Assembly: GCA_027488835.1 (NCBI GenBank)
Contig: JAIYAW010000001.1
Span: 1-64,000 of the forward strand
Direction of reading: 5' to 3'
From: Bacteroidota bacterium
GTDB taxonomy: Bacteria > Bacteroidota > Bacteroidia > NS11-12g > UBA955
Length of the DNA: 64,000 nucleotides
In this document: positions 19,059 to 27,792 of the stretch, piece by piece
How the letters are laid out: each line of letters opens with the position of its first letter
How positions within the stretch are numbered: the stretch's first letter is position 1
Made by a program: the position numbers and the translations under genes
The notes under the pieces: model-generated
The model's input: the letters and a program-made list of their open reading frames with translations, nothing else
Told to the model about the DNA's origin: nothing
Database searches by the model: none

Positions 19059-19135
19059 CACCAACTTGTATATACACGAAACAAACCTTCGCTTAGCCAT
19101 ACAATAATGGAGTGATATGCGAAACTTTATTTCGT
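19059..19135 (-). repeat. Second nested imperfect hairpin 5' of the DinB gene (attC-like)
   Basis: Nested pairs ACGAAA/TTTCGT (19076-81/19130-35), TTCGC/GCGAA (19088-92/19119-23), CCAT/ATGG (19097-100/19107-10); adjoins GCCACCAAC at 19057-19065. Confidence 0.4.
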
Positions 19136-19599
19136 TTTATTCTTTTTGCAATTACAGATGTATTTTAAATTAATTGCTCCCAAAAATAACAATTTACCCC
19201 CATTTATTTACATACACCTATTTAGAGAATTACACACCCTCTTCAGCATTTTTCCCAATAATTCATTTCAGAAGTTTGTATCGGATTCGATACAAGACTT
19301 CATGCATGAAATTTTAATCATCTTGCCTATTCAAATATTTCGACAGATCAACCACCATTTCGTATCCTTCTAAAAAGTTAGAAATCGCCAAAGTTTCAGA
19401 AATTTTACAAACGTAAAAAATTACCAATGTACAATTCTTCAATCTAATTGAAAATGCGGGTTTTGAAAGCTCTGATTTTACCGACATCCAACATACTTGC
19501 ATTTATGGAAACGTCAAATTCACAAAACTGATTGCACAGTTATTACAAAGTATTAGCAAGAGCTAATTTGGAATTATTGAAACCAATACTAATTATTAT

Positions 19600-20559
19600 T
19601 CATTTCAATAAAGCACTAAAAAAATCTAATGCCATTAAACCCGTTTTATTCCAAAATTGATAATCGTGGTTCGCATTTTTAACACTTACAAAGCGAATTT
19701 TCTTAGATTTAGAATGAATCATGTAATTGCCAATAAAAACACCTTCATTTGAATATTTTGGTTGTGGTGATATCAATACGTCTATATTGAGTAACTTCTC
19801 CAATAAATCTATGGATTGGCTAAATGGAACAATTTGGTCATTGGTTCCATGTGCTAGAAAAATATTGGTTTGAAATTCATTTGCTCTGAGCGAAATATTG
19901 TTGGTGCCAATCCAACGGAATACATTTTTTTCATATTTTCCCATACAGTTTACCATTAGACCGTCGTTTTTGTCTAATAACGGGTTATAATCACCACTGA
20001 GGCCTGCAACTCCTTTAAAGCAATCAGGGTGCTCTAATCCCAAAATAACCGCGCCACGCGCGCCGGTAGACAATCCCAAAGCAAACGAATTCGAATTCTT
20101 TGTAAACCAACCAAATTTATTGAGCGGGCACAATACCGAATCAAACAACCAAGTTCGAGTAGGGTGATTTTTGTAATCTTTGCGCATATCGGGATAAAAG
20201 CTATCCATGTACACGCTTTTACCCATTTCAACCAACAACAATGCAAATTGATTATTCAGCGCTGTTTTGGCAACAGAAGTTTTTGTAATCCAATCTAAAT
20301 CAGGATAATTCCATCCGGGTAAAAGCAACAACACCCCTTTTATTTGTTTTGAGGGACAAAGGATTTTGACTTGAACAGGATGGTTGTTGAAATTTACAAA
20401 ATAGGAAGTGTCAAATAAATTGCAAGGTTTTTCAAATTTGAAGTTCAAAGATTTTCTCGAGACGGAAGATTTTTGTCCCTCAAAAGACTTTACTGCAATA
20501 AAAGCACAAAGTAAAAATAAGAATACGGATATGGATTTTTTATTCAAAGTCATAGCCAA
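19600..20559 (-). CDS. Alpha/beta-hydrolase (esterase-like) with N-terminal signal/TM
   Basis: GVLLLLPGWNYPDLDW; FALGLSTGARGAVILGLEHPDCFKGVAGLSGDYN (GxSxG-like nucleophile elbow); IFLAHGTNDQIVPF; NANHDYQFW. Confidence 0.75.
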   Translation of the reverse strand: MAMTLNKKSISVFLFLLCAFIAVKSFEGQKSSVSRKSLNFKFEKPCNLFDTSYFVNFNNHPVQVKILCPSKQIKGVLLLLPGWNYPDLDWITKTSVAKTALNNQFALLLVEMGKSVYMDSFYPDMRKDYKNHPTRTWLFDSVLCPLNKFGWFTKNSNSFALGLSTGARGAVILGLEHPDCFKGVAGLSGDYNPLLDKNDGLMVNCMGKYEKNVFRWIGTNNISLRANEFQTNIFLAHGTNDQIVPFSQSIDLLEKLLNIDVLISPQPKYSNEGVFIGNYMIHSKSKKIRFVSVKNANHDYQFWNKTGLMALDFFSALLK

Positions 20560-21433
20560 ATTGCTTTAGCATGTTCTGATTGTTTCTCCAATCTTCTCTC
20601 ACTTTAACAAAAAGTTCTATGTAAACTTGTTTACCAAAAAATATTTCCAAATCTTTTCTTGAATTGATTCCCAAACGCTTCATTGTTTGTCCGCCAGTAC
20701 CAATCAAAATTGGTTTTTGCGATTCACGTTCTACAATTATTTCACAACTCATTCGAATTATCTTTTCGGTTTCTTTAAATGCCAAGGTAGAAACTTCGCA
20801 AGCGTATGGAATCTCTTCACTGTATATTTTGAGAATATTATTTCTAATAATTTCATTCACAAAGAATCTTTCAGACCTATCTGTCAATTGATCCGTTGGG
20901 AAATAGGGAGGATGTGGTGGTAAAAACGAAACAATATAGCGCTCTAGGGTATCCGTTTCAAAACCGTTAAGAGCAGAAATACTTAAATATACATCTGCTT
21001 CAAATTCTTCTTTCAATTGAACCAAGGCAGACTCTAATTCTTCTTGATTGGACGTATCAATTTTATTGATACAAATAATCTTCTTTGCTTTGGCTTGATG
21101 GAATTTTTCTTTAATATCTTCAGAAAACTCTTTACCATGGATATCTATCAGCAACACCAAAACGTCACTATCACGAACACTTTCATTCACAAAATGCATC
21201 ATTTTCTCATGCATTCCATAACTTGTTTTGGTTAAAATACCGGGAGTATCACTGTAAACAATTTGATAATTTTCTCCGTTTTTAACGCCTATAATTCGGT
21301 GACGGGTTGTTTGTGCTTTTGGATTAACAATGGCTAAGGCTTCGCCTAATAAATGATTATAAAGGGTGCTTTTTCCAGCATTGGGCATACCAATGATACT
21401 TACAAACCCGGAATTAAATGGTGATTCTGACAC
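20540..21433 (-). CDS. era: GTPase Era
   Basis: GFVSIIGMPNAGKSTLYNHLLGEALAIVNPKAQTTRHRIIGV; DTPGI; NKID; KH domain GTGGQTMKRLGINSRKDLEIFFGKQVYIELFVKVREDWR. Confidence 0.97.
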   Translation of the reverse strand: MSESPFNSGFVSIIGMPNAGKSTLYNHLLGEALAIVNPKAQTTRHRIIGVKNGENYQIVYSDTPGILTKTSYGMHEKMMHFVNESVRDSDVLVLLIDIHGKEFSEDIKEKFHQAKAKKIICINKIDTSNQEELESALVQLKEEFEADVYLSISALNGFETDTLERYIVSFLPPHPPYFPTDQLTDRSERFFVNEIIRNNILKIYSEEIPYACEVSTLAFKETEKIIRMSCEIIVERESQKPILIGTGGQTMKRLGINSRKDLEIFFGKQVYIELFVKVREDWRNNQNMLKQFGYDFE

Positions 21434-21452
21434 CCTTCAAAGTTAATACAAG

Positions 21453-23396
21453 TTATTCGGAAGAACGCAGATTTGGATTTTTCTTATTTAAAAGAACTTC
21501 CTTCCAATTATCTTCAATGCCCATTTTCTTGCGAATACTGGTTCTAGCGTTATTTATATATTGACTTGTTAAACCCAAAAGACCCGCAATTTCTTTAGTG
21601 GGATAACCGTTAATACTGAGCACAAAAATCCTTTTTTCGGTGATACTTAACAGGGCGATTTCGGGAAAATCAATTTGAATATTAGAATAATCTTCAAGTA
21701 ATTTATCTGCCAATTGTGGTTGTGCATCTGAAACAGCATTTTGTATATTAAAAAACTCTGATCTCACTTCTTTAATAGCAGCATGATAATTAACTTCATT
21801 TATTGATGATAATAATTTATTTATAGACTCAATCTTGGTAATTATCATTTTAGAAAGTGTTATGATTCGGTTATTTAATTCATTTTCTGTGGTCAAATTT
21901 TCTGCCAATAATCTTTTATTCTCAAGCTCCTTAACCAATAATTGTTCACGTAAAACACTAAGTTTTCTTTCTCTATAAACCACATATAAAATAAGTAGGC
22001 TTAAAATAATAAATAGAATTGTAAATATTTTAAAGATTCTGGTTTGCTTGTTTTGACTATCTAATTCTTTTTTGCCAGTTTCAATTTGATCTGATAAATT
22101 TCTCAATCTCAATTTTTCAGCCAAATCAGCATGACGAGATTCACTTTCTTGATCATAAAATTTATTTTTAAGATCCGACGCAATTTTAGATGTAAAATAA
22201 GCATTTTTTAAATCTCCATGACTTTCATAAATCGCGGCTTTTATAAAATAAATTGGAAAATTATTTAAATCTTTTATCAATTCTAACTCGCCACCTGCTT
22301 TCTTTTCTAAATCTAAAAATTCATTTAGCGTTAAGAAATGAGAATTTTTTGAAATTTCCTTTACCAAATAATCTGCAACCTCAACGAAGGAATATGGGAA
22401 TTCATTAAAAATTAGTTGTCTGTTTTCAATCAATAATTTACTAGAGTTATCTTTTTGATTATCTACTTGTGCCAATTGTAAGCGAAGAAAATGCATTTTA
22501 AGTTGATCAATAATATGAATATCTTTTATTTCATCAATGCACTTTTTACTTTCACTCCATTTCTTTTCACCCTGATACAATAAAGTTCTATTAAGAAACA
22601 AAATTTGACCTTCGTAAGAATTCAAATCCAACCTTATATTTTTAAAATGCTTTTTCCAAAATAATTCAGCATCTTGATAATTTTTTTCTGTTATCATGAT
22701 GCTTAACAAGTTATTGAGCAATATCAAATTCTTTTTACCAATGTTTGGTTGTGCTTTCAATGCTTGTTCAAAATAAAGTTGAGCAGCGCCTTGAAGCATT
22801 TTGCTATTCATTACATAACCCAAATTACCTGCAAAAAAATAAAGAAAGAAATTCCTTTTTGCTTTTACCGCAATGTCATAACCTAAACGACTAAAATATA
22901 AACCACTGTCAATTTCATTATTCATTAAATATCCAGTAGACAAAGTACCTAAACTGTTTAATAATATATTGGTATCCTTTAACTCACAACCTATCCAAAA
23001 GGCCTCCTTCTCACACTTGTAAAAACTATCAATACCTATTCTATTTGTATTTAACTTACTCAACAAAATTTTACAAAATGCCAATGCCAGTTTATTATTC
23101 TGTTTCGAGGCAACTACATAATAATCATTAAGTAAACTTTTAAATTCTTTTGCCGTGTCTTTTAAAGAAAATTTGAATAATAACGTATTGCCAACGGGAT
23201 TTTCATATTCACCAACAATTTCCGTTTTAAGAAACATTCTGGCAGAATCATAAGAATAATGATTGTTGCGATTGCGTTTATTGTCACCACTCAATAAAAA
23301 AACGACTGTAATGATTACCAAAATAAAAGCAACAATGACTAATTTGTTTTTCAAGAATTTAAGTATTTTTGAGAGTTGCATTTTCAAATATAACAA
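21453..23396 (-). CDS. TPR-like/HTH transcriptional regulator with TM segments
   Basis: Helical repeat region, internal TM (FKIFTILFIILSLLILYVVYRERK), C-terminal LuxR-like HTH ALLSITEKRIFVLSINGYPTKEIAGLLGLTSQYINNARTSIRKKMGI. Confidence 0.75.
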   Translation of the reverse strand: MLYLKMQLSKILKFLKNKLVIVAFILVIITVVFLLSGDNKRNRNNHYSYDSARMFLKTEIVGEYENPVGNTLLFKFSLKDTAKEFKSLLNDYYVVASKQNNKLALAFCKILLSKLNTNRIGIDSFYKCEKEAFWIGCELKDTNILLNSLGTLSTGYLMNNEIDSGLYFSRLGYDIAVKAKRNFFLYFFAGNLGYVMNSKMLQGAAQLYFEQALKAQPNIGKKNLILLNNLLSIMITEKNYQDAELFWKKHFKNIRLDLNSYEGQILFLNRTLLYQGEKKWSESKKCIDEIKDIHIIDQLKMHFLRLQLAQVDNQKDNSSKLLIENRQLIFNEFPYSFVEVADYLVKEISKNSHFLTLNEFLDLEKKAGGELELIKDLNNFPIYFIKAAIYESHGDLKNAYFTSKIASDLKNKFYDQESESRHADLAEKLRLRNLSDQIETGKKELDSQNKQTRIFKIFTILFIILSLLILYVVYRERKLSVLREQLLVKELENKRLLAENLTTENELNNRIITLSKMIITKIESINKLLSSINEVNYHAAIKEVRSEFFNIQNAVSDAQPQLADKLLEDYSNIQIDFPEIALLSITEKRIFVLSINGYPTKEIAGLLGLTSQYINNARTSIRKKMGIEDNWKEVLLNKKNPNLRSSE

Positions 23397-23464
23397 TTTG
23401 ATTATTGTAAAAAGAACAATTACTTCATTTTTCTAAAAACCTCAGTATAAAACACTAAAAACAA

Positions 23465-24418
23465 ATGCGCAATACAATTACTTTCCCAAAAATAAATACA
23501 ATTTTATTTATTTTTATTCTTACAATGCCTTTAATTTTAAGTGCTCAAAACAATATCGACAGCACCAAAAAAGGTTATTTCAGAGCCCAAATTTCATTAT
23601 TTTGTAAAAATACATTTGATTTTAGAAATACATTTTCTCGAATAAAATATAACAATGCAACAAAAAATTCTGATGTTTTAATCTTACCTAAAACTTGTAA
23701 AAATTTTCAAAGAACATTTGTAGATTCATTCAATTTCTTTGATCAATCAAAATGGTCGGCCGGGCAACCTTGGGGTAGATACCATCCTTCATTTCCACAC
23801 CAATATTATGGAGATAGCCAAGTATTTGTAAAAGATGGTATCCTACATTTGCTCAATGAAAGAAATTCTTTCACTTTCAATAAAAACAAAATCGATTCTA
23901 TAACAATTCCTTATGCAACTGGCTTAATCAATTCATTTAATCAAAATTGTTTTCAATATGGTTATTTCGCAATTAGAAGTAAAAACCCAACAGGACAAGG
24001 AACATGGCCCGCGTTCTGGTTAACAGGCAAAAACAATTGGCCACCAGAAATTGATATTTTTGAAATGTACGGAGGAAAAGATGGAAACAGCATTCACCGC
24101 CAAACAATGACGATTCATTTAGGTAAAACTGAAACCCATACAAAAAGAATGATTTTAAAGGCAATGACTTTGCCTGCTAATACAGATACCGTATTTCATA
24201 TTTATGCATGTCATTGGGAACCAAAAAAGATTACCTTTTACACCGATGGCGTCAAAATAAAAACCGTAAAGCTAAGTAAGTGGATGAGGCAATTTTATAA
24301 AGAACCAATGTATTTAATTGTCAACAATGCTTTGGATCACAATTATTTAAAAGAAATCAGTACCGCAAAAATGCCACAAGACTTCCAAGTAGATTGGATT
24401 CAAGTATATCAACAATAA
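23465..24418 (+). CDS. Glycoside hydrolase family 16 protein
   Basis: WPAFWLTGKNNWPPEIDIFEMYGG (GH16 ExDxxE catalytic motif). Confidence 0.88.
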   Translation: MRNTITFPKINTILFIFILTMPLILSAQNNIDSTKKGYFRAQISLFCKNTFDFRNTFSRIKYNNATKNSDVLILPKTCKNFQRTFVDSFNFFDQSKWSAGQPWGRYHPSFPHQYYGDSQVFVKDGILHLLNERNSFTFNKNKIDSITIPYATGLINSFNQNCFQYGYFAIRSKNPTGQGTWPAFWLTGKNNWPPEIDIFEMYGGKDGNSIHRQTMTIHLGKTETHTKRMILKAMTLPANTDTVFHIYACHWEPKKITFYTDGVKIKTVKLSKWMRQFYKEPMYLIVNNALDHNYLKEISTAKMPQDFQVDWIQVYQQ

Positions 24419-24419
24419 A

Positions 24420-25289
24420 TCAATATTTGCGAGAAACTATTTTCTCCAAATATTCACCGTAACCACTTTTTCTCAATGGTTTTGCAATTTCAATTAATTG
24501 CTCAGCATTAATAAAACCTTGGCGCCATGCTATTTCCTCAATACAGCCTATTTTAAGTCCTTGACGCTCTTCAATCACCTGAACATATTGACCTGCTTGC
24601 ATCAATGAATTAAAAGTTCCTGTATCAAGCCAAGCAGTACCTCTACTCATAGTTCGCACCTGTAATTCACCTTTTTCGAGATACACCTTATTTACATCGG
24701 TAATTTCTAGCTCACCTCTTGAAGAAGGTTTTAAATTTTTTGCAATTTCTACAACTTGATTATCATAAAAATACAAACCCGGAACAGCATAATTTGATTT
24801 TGGATTTTCAGGTTTTTCTTCTATGCTAATCGCCTGAAGTTTATCATTAAACTCAACAACCCCGTAACGCTCAGGATCTGAAACATGATAAGCGAACACA
24901 ATTCCACCCTTTGGATCAACCGAACTGTGTAATGTATCTTGTAAGTTCGATCCAAAGAAAATATTATCGCCCAATATCAACGCAACAGAATCATCACCAA
25001 TAAAATCGGCACCCAAAACAAACGCTTGAGCCAAACCATCTGGTGATGGTTGAACACAATATTCAAATTTGCACCCAATCCTAGAGCCATCACCCAATAA
25101 TTTTTCAAAATTTGGCAAATCGTGGGGTGTAGAAATGATTAATATTTCATTAATTCCTGCCATCATCAAGACTGATAACGGATAGTAAATCATTGGTTTG
25201 TCGTAAACAGGCATCAGTTGTTTACTCACAGCCAATGTTAATGGATGCAATCTAGTACCAGAGCCTCCAGCGAGAATAATTCCCTTCAT
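24420..25289 (-). CDS. rfbA: Glucose-1-phosphate thymidylyltransferase
   Basis: [77 protein letters not shown]. Confidence 0.96.
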   Translation of the reverse strand: MKGIILAGGSGTRLHPLTLAVSKQLMPVYDKPMIYYPLSVLMMAGINEILIISTPHDLPNFEKLLGDGSRIGCKFEYCVQPSPDGLAQAFVLGADFIGDDSVALILGDNIFFGSNLQDTLHSSVDPKGGIVFAYHVSDPERYGVVEFNDKLQAISIEEKPENPKSNYAVPGLYFYDNQVVEIAKNLKPSSRGELEITDVNKVYLEKGELQVRTMSRGTAWLDTGTFNSLMQAGQYVQVIEERQGLKIGCIEEIAWRQGFINAEQLIEIAKPLRKSGYGEYLEKIVSRKY

Positions 25290-25345
25290 GCTACAAATAT
25301 ATTATTAATAATTTGTTGGATATGAAAAACCTTGTGAATAGTATG

Positions 25346-26644
25346 TTAAACTATTTCAATAACGTAGTATTGTTTTTTGCCTTTTTGAGCCAAAATAAAT
25401 TTTCCATGCAATAAATAGGAGGCATCAATGATTCCATTTACATCGGTAAACTTCTCTTTATTGATTGAAAATCCATTTGCTTGAATCATTTTTCGAGCTT
25501 CACCTTTGGATGCAAATATTTGTGTATTGGTTGCCAAGAAATCTAAAATTCCAATTCCTTCGGTAAAATCACCTTTAGCAATTACAAATTTTTCTAAACC
25601 ATCTAAAGATGAGGTAAGGGTTTCTTCATTGAGGGACAAAAGATCGTCTTTGCTTCCATTTCCAAAGAAAATTTCAGTGGCTTTGAGTGCCATTTCTAAG
25701 TCTTCTTTGGCATGTACCCTAACGGTTAATTCTTCAGCCAAAGCTTTTTGCAATTCTCTTTTAAATTCATTGCCAACATGCTCATCAATTAAAGATTGTA
25801 TTTCAGATCTTGTTTTTAAAGAATATATTTTGATAAATTTAATGGCATCGTCATCGGCAACATTTAACCAAAATTGATAAAATTTAAATGGACTTGTTTT
25901 CTTTGGGTCTAGCCAAACATTTCCACCTTCACTTTTTCCAAATTTGGTTCCATCAGACTTGGTAACCAAAGGTGCGGTGATAGCAAATGCTTCACCACCT
26001 TCCATGCGGCGAATTAATTCAGTACCCGTGGTTATATTGCCCCACTGATCACTTCCTCCCATTTGTAGTTTGCAGCCTTCGTTTTTGTATAAATGTACAA
26101 AATCATAGCCCTGAACCAATTGATAACTGAATTCAGTAAATGACAAACCACCAGATTCCAATCGATTTTTTACACTGTCTTTTCCCATCATGTAGCTCAC
26201 AGTAATGTGTTTTCCCACATCTCTGATGAACTCTAGAAAGTTCCATTCTTTAAACCAATCGTAATTATTTACAAGTTTCGCAGCATTTGAACCATTTTCA
26301 AAGTCCAAAAACTTCATTAACTGTTTCTTTTGACCTTCCAAATTTGCACTAAGGCTGTCAAAATCCAGCAATTTACGCTCTGCACTTTTACCACTTGGAT
26401 CACCAACCATACCTGTAGCACCGCCAACCAAAGCAATAGGTTTGTGGCCTGCTTTTTGAAAAAGCGTTAACATCATAATGGGAACCATGTTACCAATATG
26501 AAGCGAATCTGCTGTTGGGTCAAAGCCAATATAGGCTGTAACTTGTTCTTTCGTTAAAAGCTCTTGGGTACCAGGAATGGCATCATGCAATAAACCTCTC
26601 CATTGAAGTTCTTCAATAAAATCAAAATTGGGTGTAAAGGACAT
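25346..26644 (-). CDS. tyrS: Tyrosyl-tRNA synthetase
   Basis: AYIGFDPTADSLHIGNMVPIMML; GGATGMVGDPSGKSAERKLL; QMGGSDQWGNITTGTELIRR; TKSDGTKFGKSEGGNVWL. Confidence 0.97.
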   Translation of the reverse strand: MSFTPNFDFIEELQWRGLLHDAIPGTQELLTKEQVTAYIGFDPTADSLHIGNMVPIMMLTLFQKAGHKPIALVGGATGMVGDPSGKSAERKLLDFDSLSANLEGQKKQLMKFLDFENGSNAAKLVNNYDWFKEWNFLEFIRDVGKHITVSYMMGKDSVKNRLESGGLSFTEFSYQLVQGYDFVHLYKNEGCKLQMGGSDQWGNITTGTELIRRMEGGEAFAITAPLVTKSDGTKFGKSEGGNVWLDPKKTSPFKFYQFWLNVADDDAIKFIKIYSLKTRSEIQSLIDEHVGNEFKRELQKALAEELTVRVHAKEDLEMALKATEIFFGNGSKDDLLSLNEETLTSSLDGLEKFVIAKGDFTEGIGILDFLATNTQIFASKGEARKMIQANGFSINKEKFTDVNGIIDASYLLHGKFILAQKGKKQYYVIEIV

Positions 26645-26650
26645 AAACAG

Positions 26651-27085
26651 TTATTCGGAAATTGTCTTTTTCTTTATTGTTTCAGAAATGTATTTTTTTA
26701 AATCATCTACTTGCTCATCATCCAAACCACTTGTTTGAAAACAAACTACTTGGGCAGATTCTTTAATCATGAAATTGATTTCAAAAACCAAATAATCGAT
26801 TCTCTGCATATAATTCCAAGGCACAAATACATAATTTGAAAAGAAATGTTGACGAAAAGAAATTCCTTCATCATTAACTTTAACGAAATACTCACCGGTT
26901 CTCTTTTTGTAAATTAAAAATGCAATGGGTATGGCAGCTGAAAGCCAAAGAATTCCTCCAATTGCATGAAAAATACCATAGTGAAAAGCCCATCCCACAA
27001 AAACAAGGACTGCCAGCACTGCAATGGCCGGCATTTCTGCACGTTTTTTGGGTATGGAAAAATAAATTTCCTTAGTTTCTGACAT
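26651..27085 (-). CDS. Small integral membrane protein, hypothetical
   Basis: Two adjacent TM segments (IAVLAVLVFVGWAFHYGIFHAIGGILWLSAAIPIAFLIY) then a PH-like beta region. Confidence 0.6.
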   Translation of the reverse strand: MSETKEIYFSIPKKRAEMPAIAVLAVLVFVGWAFHYGIFHAIGGILWLSAAIPIAFLIYKKRTGEYFVKVNDEGISFRQHFFSNYVFVPWNYMQRIDYLVFEINFMIKESAQVVCFQTSGLDDEQVDDLKKYISETIKKKTISE

Positions 27086-27786
27086 TAGTCAACGACCAAT
27101 TTGATGGATTTATTACCGCAAACCACTGAGTATATTCCTGACATAAGCGAGCGAGAATCGAAAGAGTATCCTACTTCGTTTTTAGTAAAATCAACTTCTA
27201 ACAATTGGCCTACAGCATTATAAATTCTTGGTTGAACCAAACTTGTGATATACGTTAATCCAGATGTTGGATTCGGGTAAGCATTCAATTCATTCAAATT
27301 GATCATTTTCATTCCGGCTGAACCTGTAACATTCAAGGTGAACGAACGAACTGTATCGGTAGTAGAATAAGGAATGATTCCAGAAATTTTTGAGTAAATC
27401 ATGATTACTACTTTGAGTGGAAATATACCAGACTCAGTTGGGGTACCTTTTAGAACAGCACAACTCAGTGCTTTTGGGGTAAATACACATGATGGACTCA
27501 AGCAGTTGTATGTTAAACCGTTTGGCAAACCAATAAAACCAGTGATTTTCATTGAATCAATGTAAACTTTAATAGTAGTGGCACCTTGTTTTACGGTAGT
27601 ATCTTTAAATGCAAGAACAGTCATAGATTCTGAGTATGCTTGGTTAATCTGAGCATCCTGCAATTCATTTGGAAGAAATCCCGGAGCTTTCAAATTTGTA
27701 TCAGGGGTACAAACTTGCGCTTTAGCAAAATTCAGACTCATGCTGATTGTTGCAATTACCAAAAAACTTAAAAACTTTCGTATCAT
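27085..27786 (-). CDS. Secreted protein with T9SS type A-like C-terminal sorting domain
   Basis: Signal peptide; C-terminal LNAYPNPTSGLTYITSLVQPRIYNAVGQLLEVDF...SGIYSVVCGNKSIKLVVD. Confidence 0.82.
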   Translation of the reverse strand: MIRKFLSFLVIATISMSLNFAKAQVCTPDTNLKAPGFLPNELQDAQINQAYSESMTVLAFKDTTVKQGATTIKVYIDSMKITGFIGLPNGLTYNCLSPSCVFTPKALSCAVLKGTPTESGIFPLKVVIMIYSKISGIIPYSTTDTVRSFTLNVTGSAGMKMINLNELNAYPNPTSGLTYITSLVQPRIYNAVGQLLEVDFTKNEVGYSFDSRSLMSGIYSVVCGNKSIKLVVD

Positions 27787-27792
27787 TGTAGT

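Noticed and set aside
19146-19502. 75-aa (+) and 62-aa (-) ORFs in the gap before the alpha/beta-hydrolase
   Set aside because: No recognisable domain, AT-rich low-information sequence; not called as genes.
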